Positions 48,195-55,840 of a stretch of DNA of 57,575 nucleotides are shown piece after piece. Both the position numbers and the translations under genes were made by a program. The notes under the pieces are model-generated. The model saw only the letters and a program-made list of their open reading frames with translations. It had not been told where the DNA came from and did not search any database. How positions within the stretch are numbered: position 1 is the first letter of the stretch; every line of letters starts with the position of its first letter. Source of the DNA: DASTPP01 sp035762175 (lineage in GTDB: Bacteria; Myxococcota_A; Polyangia; Polyangiales; Polyangiaceae); assembly GCA_035762175.1 (NCBI GenBank), contig DASTPP010000282.1, positions 1 to 57,575 on the forward strand, in the 5' to 3' direction.

Positions 48195-49555
48195 TGCGAG
48201 CGCGCGCACTGGTCGGCTGGGCCGCTCTCGCCGCCGCCACGGCGTGCGACGAGGGCTTTCGGGTCGACCCGAACTTCTGCGCGACGCGGCCTGGCAACCC
48301 CTCGTGCCCGGCGGCGGGCGCGGCCGGCGCCGCGGGCTCGGGGGGCGGCGCGGGCCTTGGGGGCGCGTCGGGCGACGGCGGCGCGGGCGGCACGGCGGGG
48401 CTCGGCGGCGGGGGCGCGGGCGGCGGCCTCGTGTGCAGCGCGCCCGCGGTCGACTGCGGCGGCAAATGCATCGACGTCACCGCGAGCGACGCGGCCAACT
48501 GCGGCGCGTGCGGCTACGCGTGTGGGGCGGGCTCGACGTGCGCCGACGGCGCGTGCTCGCCCGTGCCGGTCGTCGGCGGCGTGGTGGCGCCGTACGCCTT
48601 CGCGCTCGACGCCGACAACCTCTACTTCGTCGTGCCCGTGCGCGACACGGCCAACGCCTTGCCGCCGGCGGTGCAGCGGGTGCCTCGTGCCGGGGGCGCG
48701 CCGGTCTCGGTGTTCGGCACGGTTGCGTCCGTTCGCTCGCGCTCGCTCGTGCTGGCCGACGGCACGCTGTACTTCGGCGACCTCGACAACAACGGGGTGA
48801 TTCGCAAAGGCCCGCTCGACGGCAGCAGCGTCGCGGTGCACCTCGCCAACCAGCCCGCCGTCCAGCAGCTGGCGGCGGCCGACGGGCGGCTGTGGTGGAG
48901 CGCGTTCACGGGGACCAGCTTCGTTCGTAGCGCCTCGGCGACGGGCACGCCGGCGGCGGCCGACGAGCTTGCGTTTCAGACCGGGCGCGCCGATGCGCTC
49001 GCCGTCGAGGGCGCGGGGGCGTCGGCGACGCTGTTCTGGGTCAACCGCGACGCGAGCCCGGTCGACACCAAGAGCGGGCTGTGGCGCAAGGCGGGCGCGG
49101 CGGCGGCCGAGCGGCTGGTCGAGGTGCCGGGGTTGCGGGCGCTCGGGCTGGGGCCGGACGGGGCATACGTGACGGACGGGTCGACGGTGAGCCGGGCGTC
49201 GAAGGACGCGCCCGGGGCGCTGGCCGAGGTGGTCGGGGCGGCGGCGACGGGCGGGGCGGTGCAAGGGCTCGCGGTGGCGGACGGCAAGCTGTACTGGCTG
49301 GCGGTGACGGCGCAAGGCCAGCTCGAGGTGCATCGCAGCGCGCTCGACGGCACGGGGGCGCGGGTGCTCGGGCGCGTGGCGGCGAAGCAGCCCGCGTATT
49401 GGGCGCAGCCGCTGGGGCCGGCGCAGCTCGCGGTCGACGGCGGCTTCGTGTACTTCAGCGACGTCGGCTCGGTGACGGGCGACACGCAGGCCGCGCCGAA
49501 CCTGCAGGGCGTCAGCGGCGCGGCCGACGGGGCCATCTACCGGCTGCCGGACTGA
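48194..49555 (+). CDS. Cys-rich surface lipoprotein with beta-propeller-like repeats
   Basis: This is a 453-residue lipoprotein. The leader ends A-A-A-T-A-C-D-E-G (lipobox). A Gly/Ala-rich linker (about residues 40-80) and a Cys-rich knot follow, with C-G-G-K-C-I-D-V...N-C-G-A-C-G-Y-A-C. This is common in myxobacterial cell-surface proteins. The remaining 330 residues are about six repeats of the form D-x-x-x-L-Y-F/W, for example FALDADNLYFVVPV, VLADGTLYFGDLDNNGVIRK and LAVADGKLYWLAV, like a DUF5050-type propeller. The start overlaps the previous stop (TGATG). It is the third gene of this module, where the other module has a Peripla_BP_6 lipoprotein. Confidence 0.82.
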   Translation: MRARALVGWAALAAATACDEGFRVDPNFCATRPGNPSCPAAGAAGAAGSGGGAGLGGASGDGGAGGTAGLGGGGAGGGLVCSAPAVDCGGKCIDVTASDAANCGACGYACGAGSTCADGACSPVPVVGGVVAPYAFALDADNLYFVVPVRDTANALPPAVQRVPRAGGAPVSVFGTVASVRSRSLVLADGTLYFGDLDNNGVIRKGPLDGSSVAVHLANQPAVQQLAAADGRLWWSAFTGTSFVRSASATGTPAAADELAFQTGRADALAVEGAGASATLFWVNRDASPVDTKSGLWRKAGAAAAERLVEVPGLRALGLGPDGAYVTDGSTVSRASKDAPGALAEVVGAAATGGAVQGLAVADGKLYWLAVTAQGQLEVHRSALDGTGARVLGRVAAKQPAYWAQPLGPAQLAVDGGFVYFSDVGSVTGDTQAAPNLQGVSGAADGAIYRLPD

Positions 49556-49601
49556 CACCAGCCGTTCTTGCCGAGGCCATGAATCGGCGCGGCGCGGCGG
49601 T

Positions 49602-49624
49602 GCCCCCGAGTGGAACTCGGGGGC
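49602..49624 (+). terminator. Hairpin downstream of the lipoprotein gene
   Basis: gcccccgag (49602-49610) pairs perfectly with ctcgggggc (49616-49624) around a 5-nt loop, 46 bp after the lipoprotein stop. A second stem, gccctgcc/ggcagggc with loop cgga, lies at 49654-49673. No T-run follows either. The position fits transcription termination for the plus-strand module. Confidence 0.5.
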
Positions 49625-49803
49625 AGCTTTCGCCCGCAGAAACGGCGCGCCAAGCCCTGCCCGGAGGCAGGGCTCCCGCAACGCGAGCCGCGGGCGCGCG
49701 CGCGCCCGGAGGCCGGCGCCCGCGCGAGCCCGGCCCCCGGCGAGGGGGCGGGCTTTGCTCTCCGAATCGGCCCGACGCCGCGCGGCACGAGGGGGCGTTC
49801 GCT

Positions 49804-49825
49804 GCCCCCGACTTCAGTCGGGGGC
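49804..49825 (-). terminator. Near-continuous palindrome spanning the stop of the anti-sigma-like gene
   Basis: gcccccgact and agtcgggggc are separated by 2 bp (49804-49825), giving a 9-bp stem with a 4-nt loop. The minus-strand stop codon at 49814-49816 lies inside it, so the element forms the last residues and the end of the gene. The 15-bp core cccccgactgaagtc recurs at 57436-57450, suggesting an interspersed repeat. Confidence 0.5.
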
Positions 49826-50353
49826 GGCCGGCGTTTCGACCCCCCCTCGTCCGCCTGGGGCGGAGAGCGCCACGGCGGCGCGCGCCGAGAGCACGAGATC
49901 GTGCCCGGCCACCTCGCACGCGACCGTCATGTCGCCCTCGGCCCAGATGCGCGCGAGCCCGAGCCCCGAGCCCTCGAGCGGCGCGTTCCTGCGCATGAGC
50001 GCGACGTAGTAGGCGAGCGCGTCGGCCTCGGCCGCCATCGCCTCGCACGCGCGCACGACGGCGCGGGCGTGCTCGGGCGCCGCGCGGTTGCGCGTCGTGA
50101 TCGTCACGACGGCCGCCTCGCCCTCGGCGCGCACCTCGATGCACAGGTAGGCGGCGTCCTCGAGCGCGTACTTGACGGCGTTCTCGAGCAGCTCGTGGGT
50201 CACCATCGCGACGCGGGCCGGCGCGTCCTCGTCGCCGTCGAGCAGCCGCTCGCTCAGCCCCCGCGCCAGGTCGCGCATGGTCGGCACGAGGGTCGCGTCG
50301 GCGCGCAGACTCGCCTCGACGCGCGCGAGCAGCCCCCGATCCACGGCGCTCAC
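49814..50353 (-). CDS. Anti-sigma/serine-kinase-like ATPase (RsbW/HATPase_c_2 type)
   Basis: This is a 179-residue GHKL ATPase. The N-box is H-E-L-L-E-N-A-V-K-Y-A-L and the G2 box G-S-G-L-G-L-A-R-I, with a beta strand AAVVTITTRN between. It lacks a HisKA domain, as in RsbW/SpoIIAB-type kinases that phosphorylate a STAS partner and bind a target protein. The GTG at 50353 overlaps the STAS gene stop (GTGA), so the two are coupled. The G1 (DxGxG) box is poorly preserved (N-R-A-A-P-E-H), so ATP turnover may be weak or absent. No sigma factor gene is in the operon. Confidence 0.8.
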   Translation of the reverse strand: MSAVDRGLLARVEASLRADATLVPTMRDLARGLSERLLDGDEDAPARVAMVTHELLENAVKYALEDAAYLCIEVRAEGEAAVVTITTRNRAAPEHARAVVRACEAMAAEADALAYYVALMRRNAPLEGSGLGLARIWAEGDMTVACEVAGHDLVLSARAAVALSAPGGRGGVETPAAPD

Positions 50354-50733
50354 GCCTCCTCGACCCGCACGATCGACTCGGCGAGCGCCGTCAGCGCCAG
50401 CAGCGTGCGGCGCTGCCACGGCAGGCCGCGGTGGGTGCGGAAGAGGAACGTGCAGCGCTGCGGGGGCGCGAGCGCTTCGGCCCGCACGATCCAACTGACG
50501 AGCAGCTTGAGGCAGTGCGAGTTCATGAAGTAGAGCTCGCGCATGTCGACGACCACCTCGCACACCGCGAGCCGCCGCACCTCCGCCTCGAGCGCGCGGA
50601 CGTAGCGCTCGAGGTCTTTCGTCGCCAGCATGTCGGCGGTGCCGATGAAGGCCGCCGCGACCGAGCGGCCGCACAGCTCGGTGCGGGTCTTGAATTCGTC
50701 CCGCTTCACTTCGATAACGGTCAGTTCGCTCAT
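50350..50733 (-). CDS. STAS-like anti-anti-sigma factor
   Basis: This is a 127-residue protein. The strand-helix pattern C-E-V-V-V-D-M-R-E-L-Y-F-M-N-S-H-C-L-K is the core of a STAS domain. The Ser in F-M-N-S-H-C-L-K-L-L lies where SpoIIAA/RsbV proteins are phosphorylated. It would bind the ATPase encoded immediately downstream when dephosphorylated. It overlaps the phosphatase gene by ATGA and the ATPase gene by GTGA, which keeps the three proteins in proportion. The last 30 residues (HRGLPWQRRTLLALTALAES) are more basic than usual. Confidence 0.75.
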   Translation of the reverse strand: MSELTVIEVKRDEFKTRTELCGRSVAAAFIGTADMLATKDLERYVRALEAEVRRLAVCEVVVDMRELYFMNSHCLKLLVSWIVRAEALAPPQRCTFLFRTHRGLPWQRRTLLALTALAESIVRVEEA

Positions 50734-52160
50734 GCGCGCGCTCTCGCGGGGCGCTCGCGCGTGCCCCGCTCGACTCCGATGATCGTCATGTCGTCCCCCG
50801 GGCCGGCGGCGCCGCCCGCCGCCTCCGCCCGCGCCACCAACGCCGCGAGGGCGTCGTCGAGCGCCCGCCCCTCGGCCCCGACCGCCCGGGCCGCCGGCCC
50901 GAGCTCGAAGCCGGGCACCTCGCACAGCCCGTCGGAGAAGATCAGCAGCCGGTCGCCGGGCAGCAGGGGCACCGACGTCGCGCGCAGGCGGATCTCGGCC
51001 CGCGCCCCGAGGAAGGCGCCGCTCGCCTCGACCTCTTCGGCGCCCGCGCCGCGCGCGAGCAGCGGCGGGGGGTGGGCCGCGCAGGCGACGCGCGCGGTCA
51101 CCCCGCCGTCGCGCTCCTCGAGGTCGACGCAGCACGCGGTCGAGAGCAGGTCGAGGTCGGGGTGGCGGGCGACGAGCGCTCGGTTGAGGCGGGCGAGCGC
51201 CTCTTCGGGCGAGCGCGCGGCCGCGGTCGCGAGGTCGTACTCGCACTTGAGCACGGCCGTGCGCAGCGCGGCCTGAATGCCGTGGCCCGTCACGTCGGCG
51301 AGGAAGACGCGGTGCACGCCGTCGCGCACGCGCGCGACGTCGTACACGTCGCCGCCGACGCCCGAGGCGGGGCGGTAGACCGCGCCGAAGCGCAGCTCGC
51401 CCGGCGGCGGCAGCGGGGCGAGCATCGCGCGCTGGAACTCGCGCGCGCGCTCGAGGTCGGACGTGATGTGCGCGTCCTTCTCTTCGAGCGCGCGCAGCGC
51501 CCGCGTCAGCTCTTCGGTTCGCTCGCGCACGCGGCGGTCGAGCGAGCGGCTCAGGTCGAGCAGCGCGGCGCGCTCGGCCGCGAGCGCCTCGACGAGGCGC
51601 AGGTTGCCCAGCACGGCGTCGAGGTGCTGGCCGACCATTTTGAAGAACGTCAGGTCGTCGGCGTCGAAGGCGAAGAAGAACGGCGCCCGCTCGGCGTCGT
51701 AGCCCGCGGCCAGCAGCATCGGCGCCTCGCCGTCGGCGCCGCTGGTGTACCACAAGAAGCGGCGCAGGCCGAGGGCGGCCGCGAGCGGCGCCGCCCCCTC
51801 GTCGCCGCCGTCGTTGAAGACCCCCTCGGGGCGCGCCGCGACGGCGCGCGCCACGTCGTCGCCCGCGAGCGCCCGCGCGTCGGGGGCGCCCCCGACCGCC
51901 GCGGCGACGCCCCAGCGCCCGCCGCGGCGCTCGAGCATCGTCACGCACTGGTAGTTCAGCTCGTCGACGAGCGCCTGCGCGCACCGCCCGTAGATCGCCG
52001 CCGGCGACGCCCCCGGGGCCAGGCGCTCGCGCGCGAGCCCCTGCGTCACGCGCAAGAGCGCGAGCGCGGCGTCGTGGCGCGAGCGCAGCGAGTGCAGCTC
52101 GCGCTCGCGCCGCACGAGCAGCATCGCCTTCTGTCGCAGCAGCTCGACGTCTTCGGCCAC
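50730..52160 (-). CDS. GAF domain and SpoIIE-type PP2C phosphatase
   Basis: This is a 476-residue signalling phosphatase. A helical start and GAF-like sensor (about residues 30-195) are followed by a coiled coil (about 200-250: LDRRVRERTEELTRALRALE) and a PPM/SpoIIE catalytic domain. Metal-binding residues appear in G-V-G-G-D-V-Y-D-V, DVTGHGIQAAL, SDGLCEVPG and GPGDDMTIIGV. It should dephosphorylate the STAS protein encoded next and so switch partners. It lies 24 bp after the FIST gene. The frame is open upstream; the ATG at 52160 gives a natural start. Confidence 0.9.
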   Translation of the reverse strand: MAEDVELLRQKAMLLVRRERELHSLRSRHDAALALLRVTQGLARERLAPGASPAAIYGRCAQALVDELNYQCVTMLERRGGRWGVAAAVGGAPDARALAGDDVARAVAARPEGVFNDGGDEGAAPLAAALGLRRFLWYTSGADGEAPMLLAAGYDAERAPFFFAFDADDLTFFKMVGQHLDAVLGNLRLVEALAAERAALLDLSRSLDRRVRERTEELTRALRALEEKDAHITSDLERAREFQRAMLAPLPPPGELRFGAVYRPASGVGGDVYDVARVRDGVHRVFLADVTGHGIQAALRTAVLKCEYDLATAAARSPEEALARLNRALVARHPDLDLLSTACCVDLEERDGGVTARVACAAHPPPLLARGAGAEEVEASGAFLGARAEIRLRATSVPLLPGDRLLIFSDGLCEVPGFELGPAARAVGAEGRALDDALAALVARAEAAGGAAGPGDDMTIIGVERGTRERPARARA

Positions 52161-52184
52161 CGGCGCCCGGGCTCCCGGCCCCCC

Positions 52185-53333
52185 TCAGTCGCCGAGGGCG
52201 ACGAGCGAGTAGGTGTAGCTCATGACGCACGGCTCGCCGCCGAGCGCCGCGATCTCGCCCCACGCCATCGTGCCCAGCCAGGGCGCCTCCGGGGCGAGCT
52301 CGCGCTGCAGGGCGACGTTCTCGCGCAGCGTCTCGGCGCGGCCGAGGAACGGCGAGGTGCGGGCGCCGCACTCGAACGCGAGCGCCGCCTTGACCGGCCG
52401 GCCGCCGAGGCGCCCGCGCAGCTCGCGCGCCATGCCGACGGCGCCGTCGACCACCGCGGGCACCGTGCGGTGGTGGAACATCACCTCGACCCCCTCGGGC
52501 ACCGCGGCCTGCACCTGAATGGCCCCGCTCTTTTCGTCGAGCGACGCGACGACGCACATCACGTAGCCGCCCTCGCGCTTGACGCCGACGCCCCAGGCCA
52601 CGATGTCGTGCATGTTGGCGAAGTCGGTGCAGCCGGTGACCTCCGACCAGACGTCGACCGCGCGGCGCCCGTCGAGCTCGAGGATCCGCGTGCCCTCGAC
52701 CTTCGTGACGCGCATCACGACGCCGGTCGGGCTCATGCCGTGCGAGGTGCCGACCCCGACGCGCAGGCCGCCGCCGAGCGCGAGCGCCACCGCCGAGCCG
52801 CCGAGCACCTCGGCGCCGAAGTACTGGTACGTCTTCGCCGCCCGGCCGAACGGCTGCCCCGCCCCGCCGCCCACGACGGGACAGCGCAGGTGGCGGCGCA
52901 GGCCGCCGAGCATCTGGTCGACGTCGGCGCCCCCGAGCGCGTCGTAGAACACCACGACGAGCTCCGGCGCCGCCGCGGCCAGCTCTCGGCCCATCGCCTC
53001 GCCCTTCTCGCCGGTCGCCGCCGTCAGCTCGCGCGCCGCCGTCGTCGCGACCCGCAGGTCGCCCGCGAAGCCCATCGCGCCGGCGATGTACCCGTCTTCG
53101 AGCGCGAGCCCGTTGCCGATGAGCCCCTGGCTCGAGCAGCCGACCACCTTCGCCGCGGGCGCCGCCTCGCCCACGCCCGCGAGCAGCGCGCGCGCGTCGT
53201 GGTTCACCGTCGCGTACACGAGCAGCGCCGACGGCTCGGCGCCCAGGCCGTCGCGCACCTCGCGGACCAGCGCCCGCCCCGCCTCGAATGAGTCGGCCGC
53301 CCGTACCACCGTGCTCTTTGCCGACCAGCTCAT
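52185..53333 (-). CDS. FIST-domain sensory protein
   Basis: This is a 382-residue cytoplasmic protein with FIST N (about residues 30-225: ALLVYATVNHDARALLAGVG, VVGCSSQGLI, VVVFYDALGG, C-P-V-V-G-G-G-A-G) and FIST C (about 230-370: VTGCTDFANMHDIVAWGVGV, ALAFECGAR). FIST domains are proposed to sense small ligands, probably amino acids, and usually sit in signalling proteins. Here it is the first gene of a four-gene operon with phosphatase, STAS and ATPase, so it likely sets the phosphatase output. GGAAGG lies 8 nt before the ATG, behind a perfect -10 TATAAT. Confidence 0.9.
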   Translation of the reverse strand: MSWSAKSTVVRAADSFEAGRALVREVRDGLGAEPSALLVYATVNHDARALLAGVGEAAPAAKVVGCSSQGLIGNGLALEDGYIAGAMGFAGDLRVATTAARELTAATGEKGEAMGRELAAAAPELVVVFYDALGGADVDQMLGGLRRHLRCPVVGGGAGQPFGRAAKTYQYFGAEVLGGSAVALALGGGLRVGVGTSHGMSPTGVVMRVTKVEGTRILELDGRRAVDVWSEVTGCTDFANMHDIVAWGVGVKREGGYVMCVVASLDEKSGAIQVQAAVPEGVEVMFHHRTVPAVVDGAVGMARELRGRLGGRPVKAALAFECGARTSPFLGRAETLRENVALQRELAPEAPWLGTMAWGEIAALGGEPCVMSYTYSLVALGD

Positions 53334-53377
53334 CGTGCCTTCCCTTTCTGCCCGACCGCCGCGCGCACGCTACCCCC

Positions 53378-53409
53378 ATTATACCAGAGACGCCCGGCGG
53401 GCCCTTCAA
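53378..53409 (-). promoter_or_regulatory. Promoter of the FIST operon
   Basis: On the minus strand a perfect -10 TATAAT lies at 53383-53378, about 45 bp before the FIST ATG. TTGAAG (53409-53404) is the nearest -35-like hexamer, but the 20-bp spacing is long, so an extended or activated promoter is possible. The remaining sequence to 53704 is GC-rich with nothing recognisable. Confidence 0.6.
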
Positions 53410-53704
53410 AATTTAGAGGGCCGCGCGCCCGCCGTCGCCCCCCTGCGGCCCGCGGCGGCGGGCGCCGACCGGCGCGAAGGTGCGCGCGGCCGCTCGGCGT
53501 CATCTGGCGATAGCGGAACGGGGCCGGCCCCCCCGCCCGACGGCCGCTTCTGTCTGAGATCGCGCTAGGCTCGACGGGGGCGACGTCACGCTCGAGCCCG
53601 CCGTCGCGCTCGGCGCGGGCGGCGGCGCGGCCCCACCCGACGCCGAACGCGCGCCGCACCGCATGGGCGCGGGGCCGGGGCGCGAGCGGGGGTGGCTGCA
53701 ACGC

Positions 53705-54724
53705 CTATTGCGGCGTCGGCCCTTCGGCGCCTCGCAAGCCGTGGCGCGTCAGAAAGCGAAACACGGCCTCGTTGGCGGCGCGATTCTCGGCCACGCTGAA
53801 ATCGCCCGACTTCGCGCCAGGTACGCGGTGAAGTAGGCTCGGGACGCCGAGCTGCTCGAGCCTTTCGTGCATCGCCTCGACATGCGCGAAGGGGTGCGTA
53901 CGATCGGCGTCGCCGTGCACCGAAATGACCGCCGGAAGTTCGGGGCGCAGCAGAGCGGCCGGAGACACCTGCGCGGCCAACTCTTGTCGATTCGCACGCG
54001 CGGGGCCCAGCCAGTCGACCACATAAGGGTTACGCTCTGGGCCGTCGATGAGCTTCGTCACGTCAGCAAACCCGAACCAGCTGACAATGGCTGCGACCTT
54101 CGGGGGGGCGTCGGCGCAGGTCCGATCGAGGTCGCCGCCGGGCGGCGCCATCCCGGCGAGAAGCGCCAAGTGGCCGCCGGCCGATTGACCGGCGACGACC
54201 AAGCGACCGAGGTCGAAGCCATAGGTTCTCGCGTTGGCCGCGACCCAGCCGAGCGCGCATCGGCAGTCTTCGGCCGCCGCCGGCGCGAGCGCGGCCTGTC
54301 GCAGCCGATAGCGAATCGAGACCACGTTCCAGCCGTTGGCGAGCCAGGGTAGAAAGCGAAGCACGTCGCGGCCCTTGCTGCCGCGGAAGTACCCGCCGCC
54401 GTGAACCCAGACCATCGTCGGGGCCACGCGCACGACGGGGGCGACCTGCGGGGCGTTCGGCGGGCCGCCCGGCGGCGGCGGGCCCTTGGGGCGGTACACG
54501 TCGAGCGTCAGATCGACGCCATCGATGCTGCGATAGACGATATCGGTTTCGACGCCCCCGTAGATCGCGTAGAGGTCGGACGGGTCGTCGCCCGCCGTCG
54601 GCGGCTTCGACTCGCGGACGGTCGGCGGCACGTTCGGTTCGCGTTGGCCCGGCGCCGAGCCCGGCGCGCAACCCGTGGCAAAAAGGGCCATGGCCAAAAG
54701 AACCACCTGGGGTAGAAGTCGCAT
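53705..54724 (-). CDS. Alpha/beta-hydrolase lipoprotein (BD-FAE/esterase-like), catalytic His apparently replaced
   Basis: This is a 339-residue lipoprotein: the leader ends L-F-A-T-G-C. The hydrolase fold shows the oxyanion motif V-W-V-H-G-G-G-Y, the nucleophile elbow V-A-G-Q-S-A-G-G-H and the acid strand I-S-V-H-G-D-A-D. The region where bacterial esterases of this class carry the catalytic His (P-G-x-x-H-G-x-F) reads V-P-G-A-K-S-G-D-F, with Ser 306 in its place. It may be an inactive or altered enzyme, or another His may serve. The gene is single, with no operon partner. Substrates of the family are acyl or feruloyl esters. Confidence 0.85.
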   Translation of the reverse strand: MRLLPQVVLLAMALFATGCAPGSAPGQREPNVPPTVRESKPPTAGDDPSDLYAIYGGVETDIVYRSIDGVDLTLDVYRPKGPPPPGGPPNAPQVAPVVRVAPTMVWVHGGGYFRGSKGRDVLRFLPWLANGWNVVSIRYRLRQAALAPAAAEDCRCALGWVAANARTYGFDLGRLVVAGQSAGGHLALLAGMAPPGGDLDRTCADAPPKVAAIVSWFGFADVTKLIDGPERNPYVVDWLGPARANRQELAAQVSPAALLRPELPAVISVHGDADRTHPFAHVEAMHERLEQLGVPSLLHRVPGAKSGDFSVAENRAANEAVFRFLTRHGLRGAEGPTPQ

Positions 54725-54931
54725 CGCCCGCCATTGAGCAACGGCCGCTCGCTTCGGGCTAGCGACGGTCGGTGAACGGCGGAAGCGGGCCCATGAACGG
54801 CCTCACGAAGCCCCCCGACGGTCGCCGAAGGTCTCGCCCGCGGCCTGTTCGTTCGCGCATCGGACGGCGTGTTCCGCGTGGCGACCTTCGGCCGGCACCC
54901 GCTCGAAGACATGGCCCTCGCGAGCGCCCCC

Positions 54932-55804
54932 TCAGGGCCCTTCGTCGCCCACGACCTCGCGCGCCGAGGCCGCCCCGAGCGCCCGCGCCAGCCAACGGTC
55001 GAGCTGCGCGACGTCGGCGCACGCTTCGATGCGAGCGCGCGTCGCGTCGTCGACCGCGAGCCCGCGCGCCGCGAGCACCGTCAGGAGCGCCGCCGCCTTG
55101 CCCTTCGCCTCGCCCTCGCGCAGCCCCGCTTCGCGCCCGCGCGCCTCGCCCTCGCGCAGCCCTTCGGCCCGCCCCCGCGCTTCGCCCCGTGCCTCGCCCT
55201 CGGCCAACACCGCGTCGAGCCCCGCGTAGCCCTTGCGCTCGAGCAGGTTCTGCAGCGTCTGCTCGAGCGCCGCCTCCCGGTCGTACAACGCCTCGACCAG
55301 GGGGCGGCTCTTCAGAATGCCCGGCGCCTCGAGCCGCTCGCCCGGAAGCCTCGTCGCCACCGCCCGCCCCTTCTCGTAGACCTCGACCCGCCGCGGCCCG
55401 ACCAGCCGCACCACCCAGACGAAGCGCGTGCCGGCCCCGAGCAGTTGCTTGATCTTCAGCTGCAGGTCGGCCTCGTCTTGGCCCTGCGCCGCGTACTCGA
55501 CCGCCAGCGGCGGCGCCTTGGTCGCCCACCCGCCCTCGCCCGCCCCCATGTCACCCACCGACAGGTCGGGCGCGCGCAACGTGCCCTCGCCCAGCACGTG
55601 CCCGACGTCGGTGCCGATCTCGGTCACCGACGGGTCGCTGGCGAGCGGAAGGGGCCCGAGCGCGTGCGGGCCGCCGTGCTTGGGCTGGGCCGGCGCGCAG
55701 TAGACCGCCCGCCCCTCGCTCAGCTCGTAGCGGTCGCCCTCACGCAGCTCGTCGATACGCGTCGGCAGGGGGCTTTGGTGCTGGGGCCAGCGCGGCTGCG
55801 TCAT
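54932..55804 (-). CDS. Uma2-family putative endonuclease with modular C-terminal tail
   Basis: This is a 290-residue protein. The N-terminal PD-(D/E)xK fold of the Uma2 type is seen in R-Y-E-L-S-E-G-R-A-V-Y, the acidic A-P-D-L-S-V, P-P-L-A-V-E-Y-A-A-Q-G-Q and K-I-K-Q-L-L-G-A-G-T-R-F-V-W-V-V (about residues 20-150). A linker (about 165-205) and an E-A-R-G/E-G-L-R-E-G charged repeat lead to a helical tail, AALLTVLAARGLAVDDATRA. This tail is almost the same as that of the next gene's protein, and a 78-bp stretch is identical at DNA level. Uma2 proteins are abundant in myxobacteria and cyanobacteria; their biological target is unknown. Confidence 0.8.
   Translation of the reverse strand: MTQPRWPQHQSPLPTRIDELREGDRYELSEGRAVYCAPAQPKHGGPHALGPLPLASDPSVTEIGTDVGHVLGEGTLRAPDLSVGDMGAGEGGWATKAPPLAVEYAAQGQDEADLQLKIKQLLGAGTRFVWVVRLVGPRRVEVYEKGRAVATRLPGERLEAPGILKSRPLVEALYDREAALEQTLQNLLERKGYAGLDAVLAEGEARGEARGRAEGLREGEARGREAGLREGEAKGKAAALLTVLAARGLAVDDATRARIEACADVAQLDRWLARALGAASAREVVGDEGP
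55049..55126 (-). repeat. 78-bp direct repeat, copy 1 (in the Uma2-like gene)
   Basis: By direct comparison this segment is identical to 55958-56035. It encodes the conserved C-terminal module (E-G-E-A-K-G-K-A-A-A-L-L-T-V-L-A-A-R-G) of the Uma2-like protein. Identity over 78 bp means recent duplication or gene conversion between neighbouring genes. Confidence 0.9.
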
Positions 55805-55840
55805 GCTTTCAATCGTAGCACGGCAAGGCCCGCCCGGGGC

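Noticed and set aside
49537..49813. Small minus-strand coding frame in the gap after the lipoprotein gene
   Set aside because: The frame is made of Arg/Ala/Pro from hairpin-rich GC sequence, with no ribosome site and no family resemblance.
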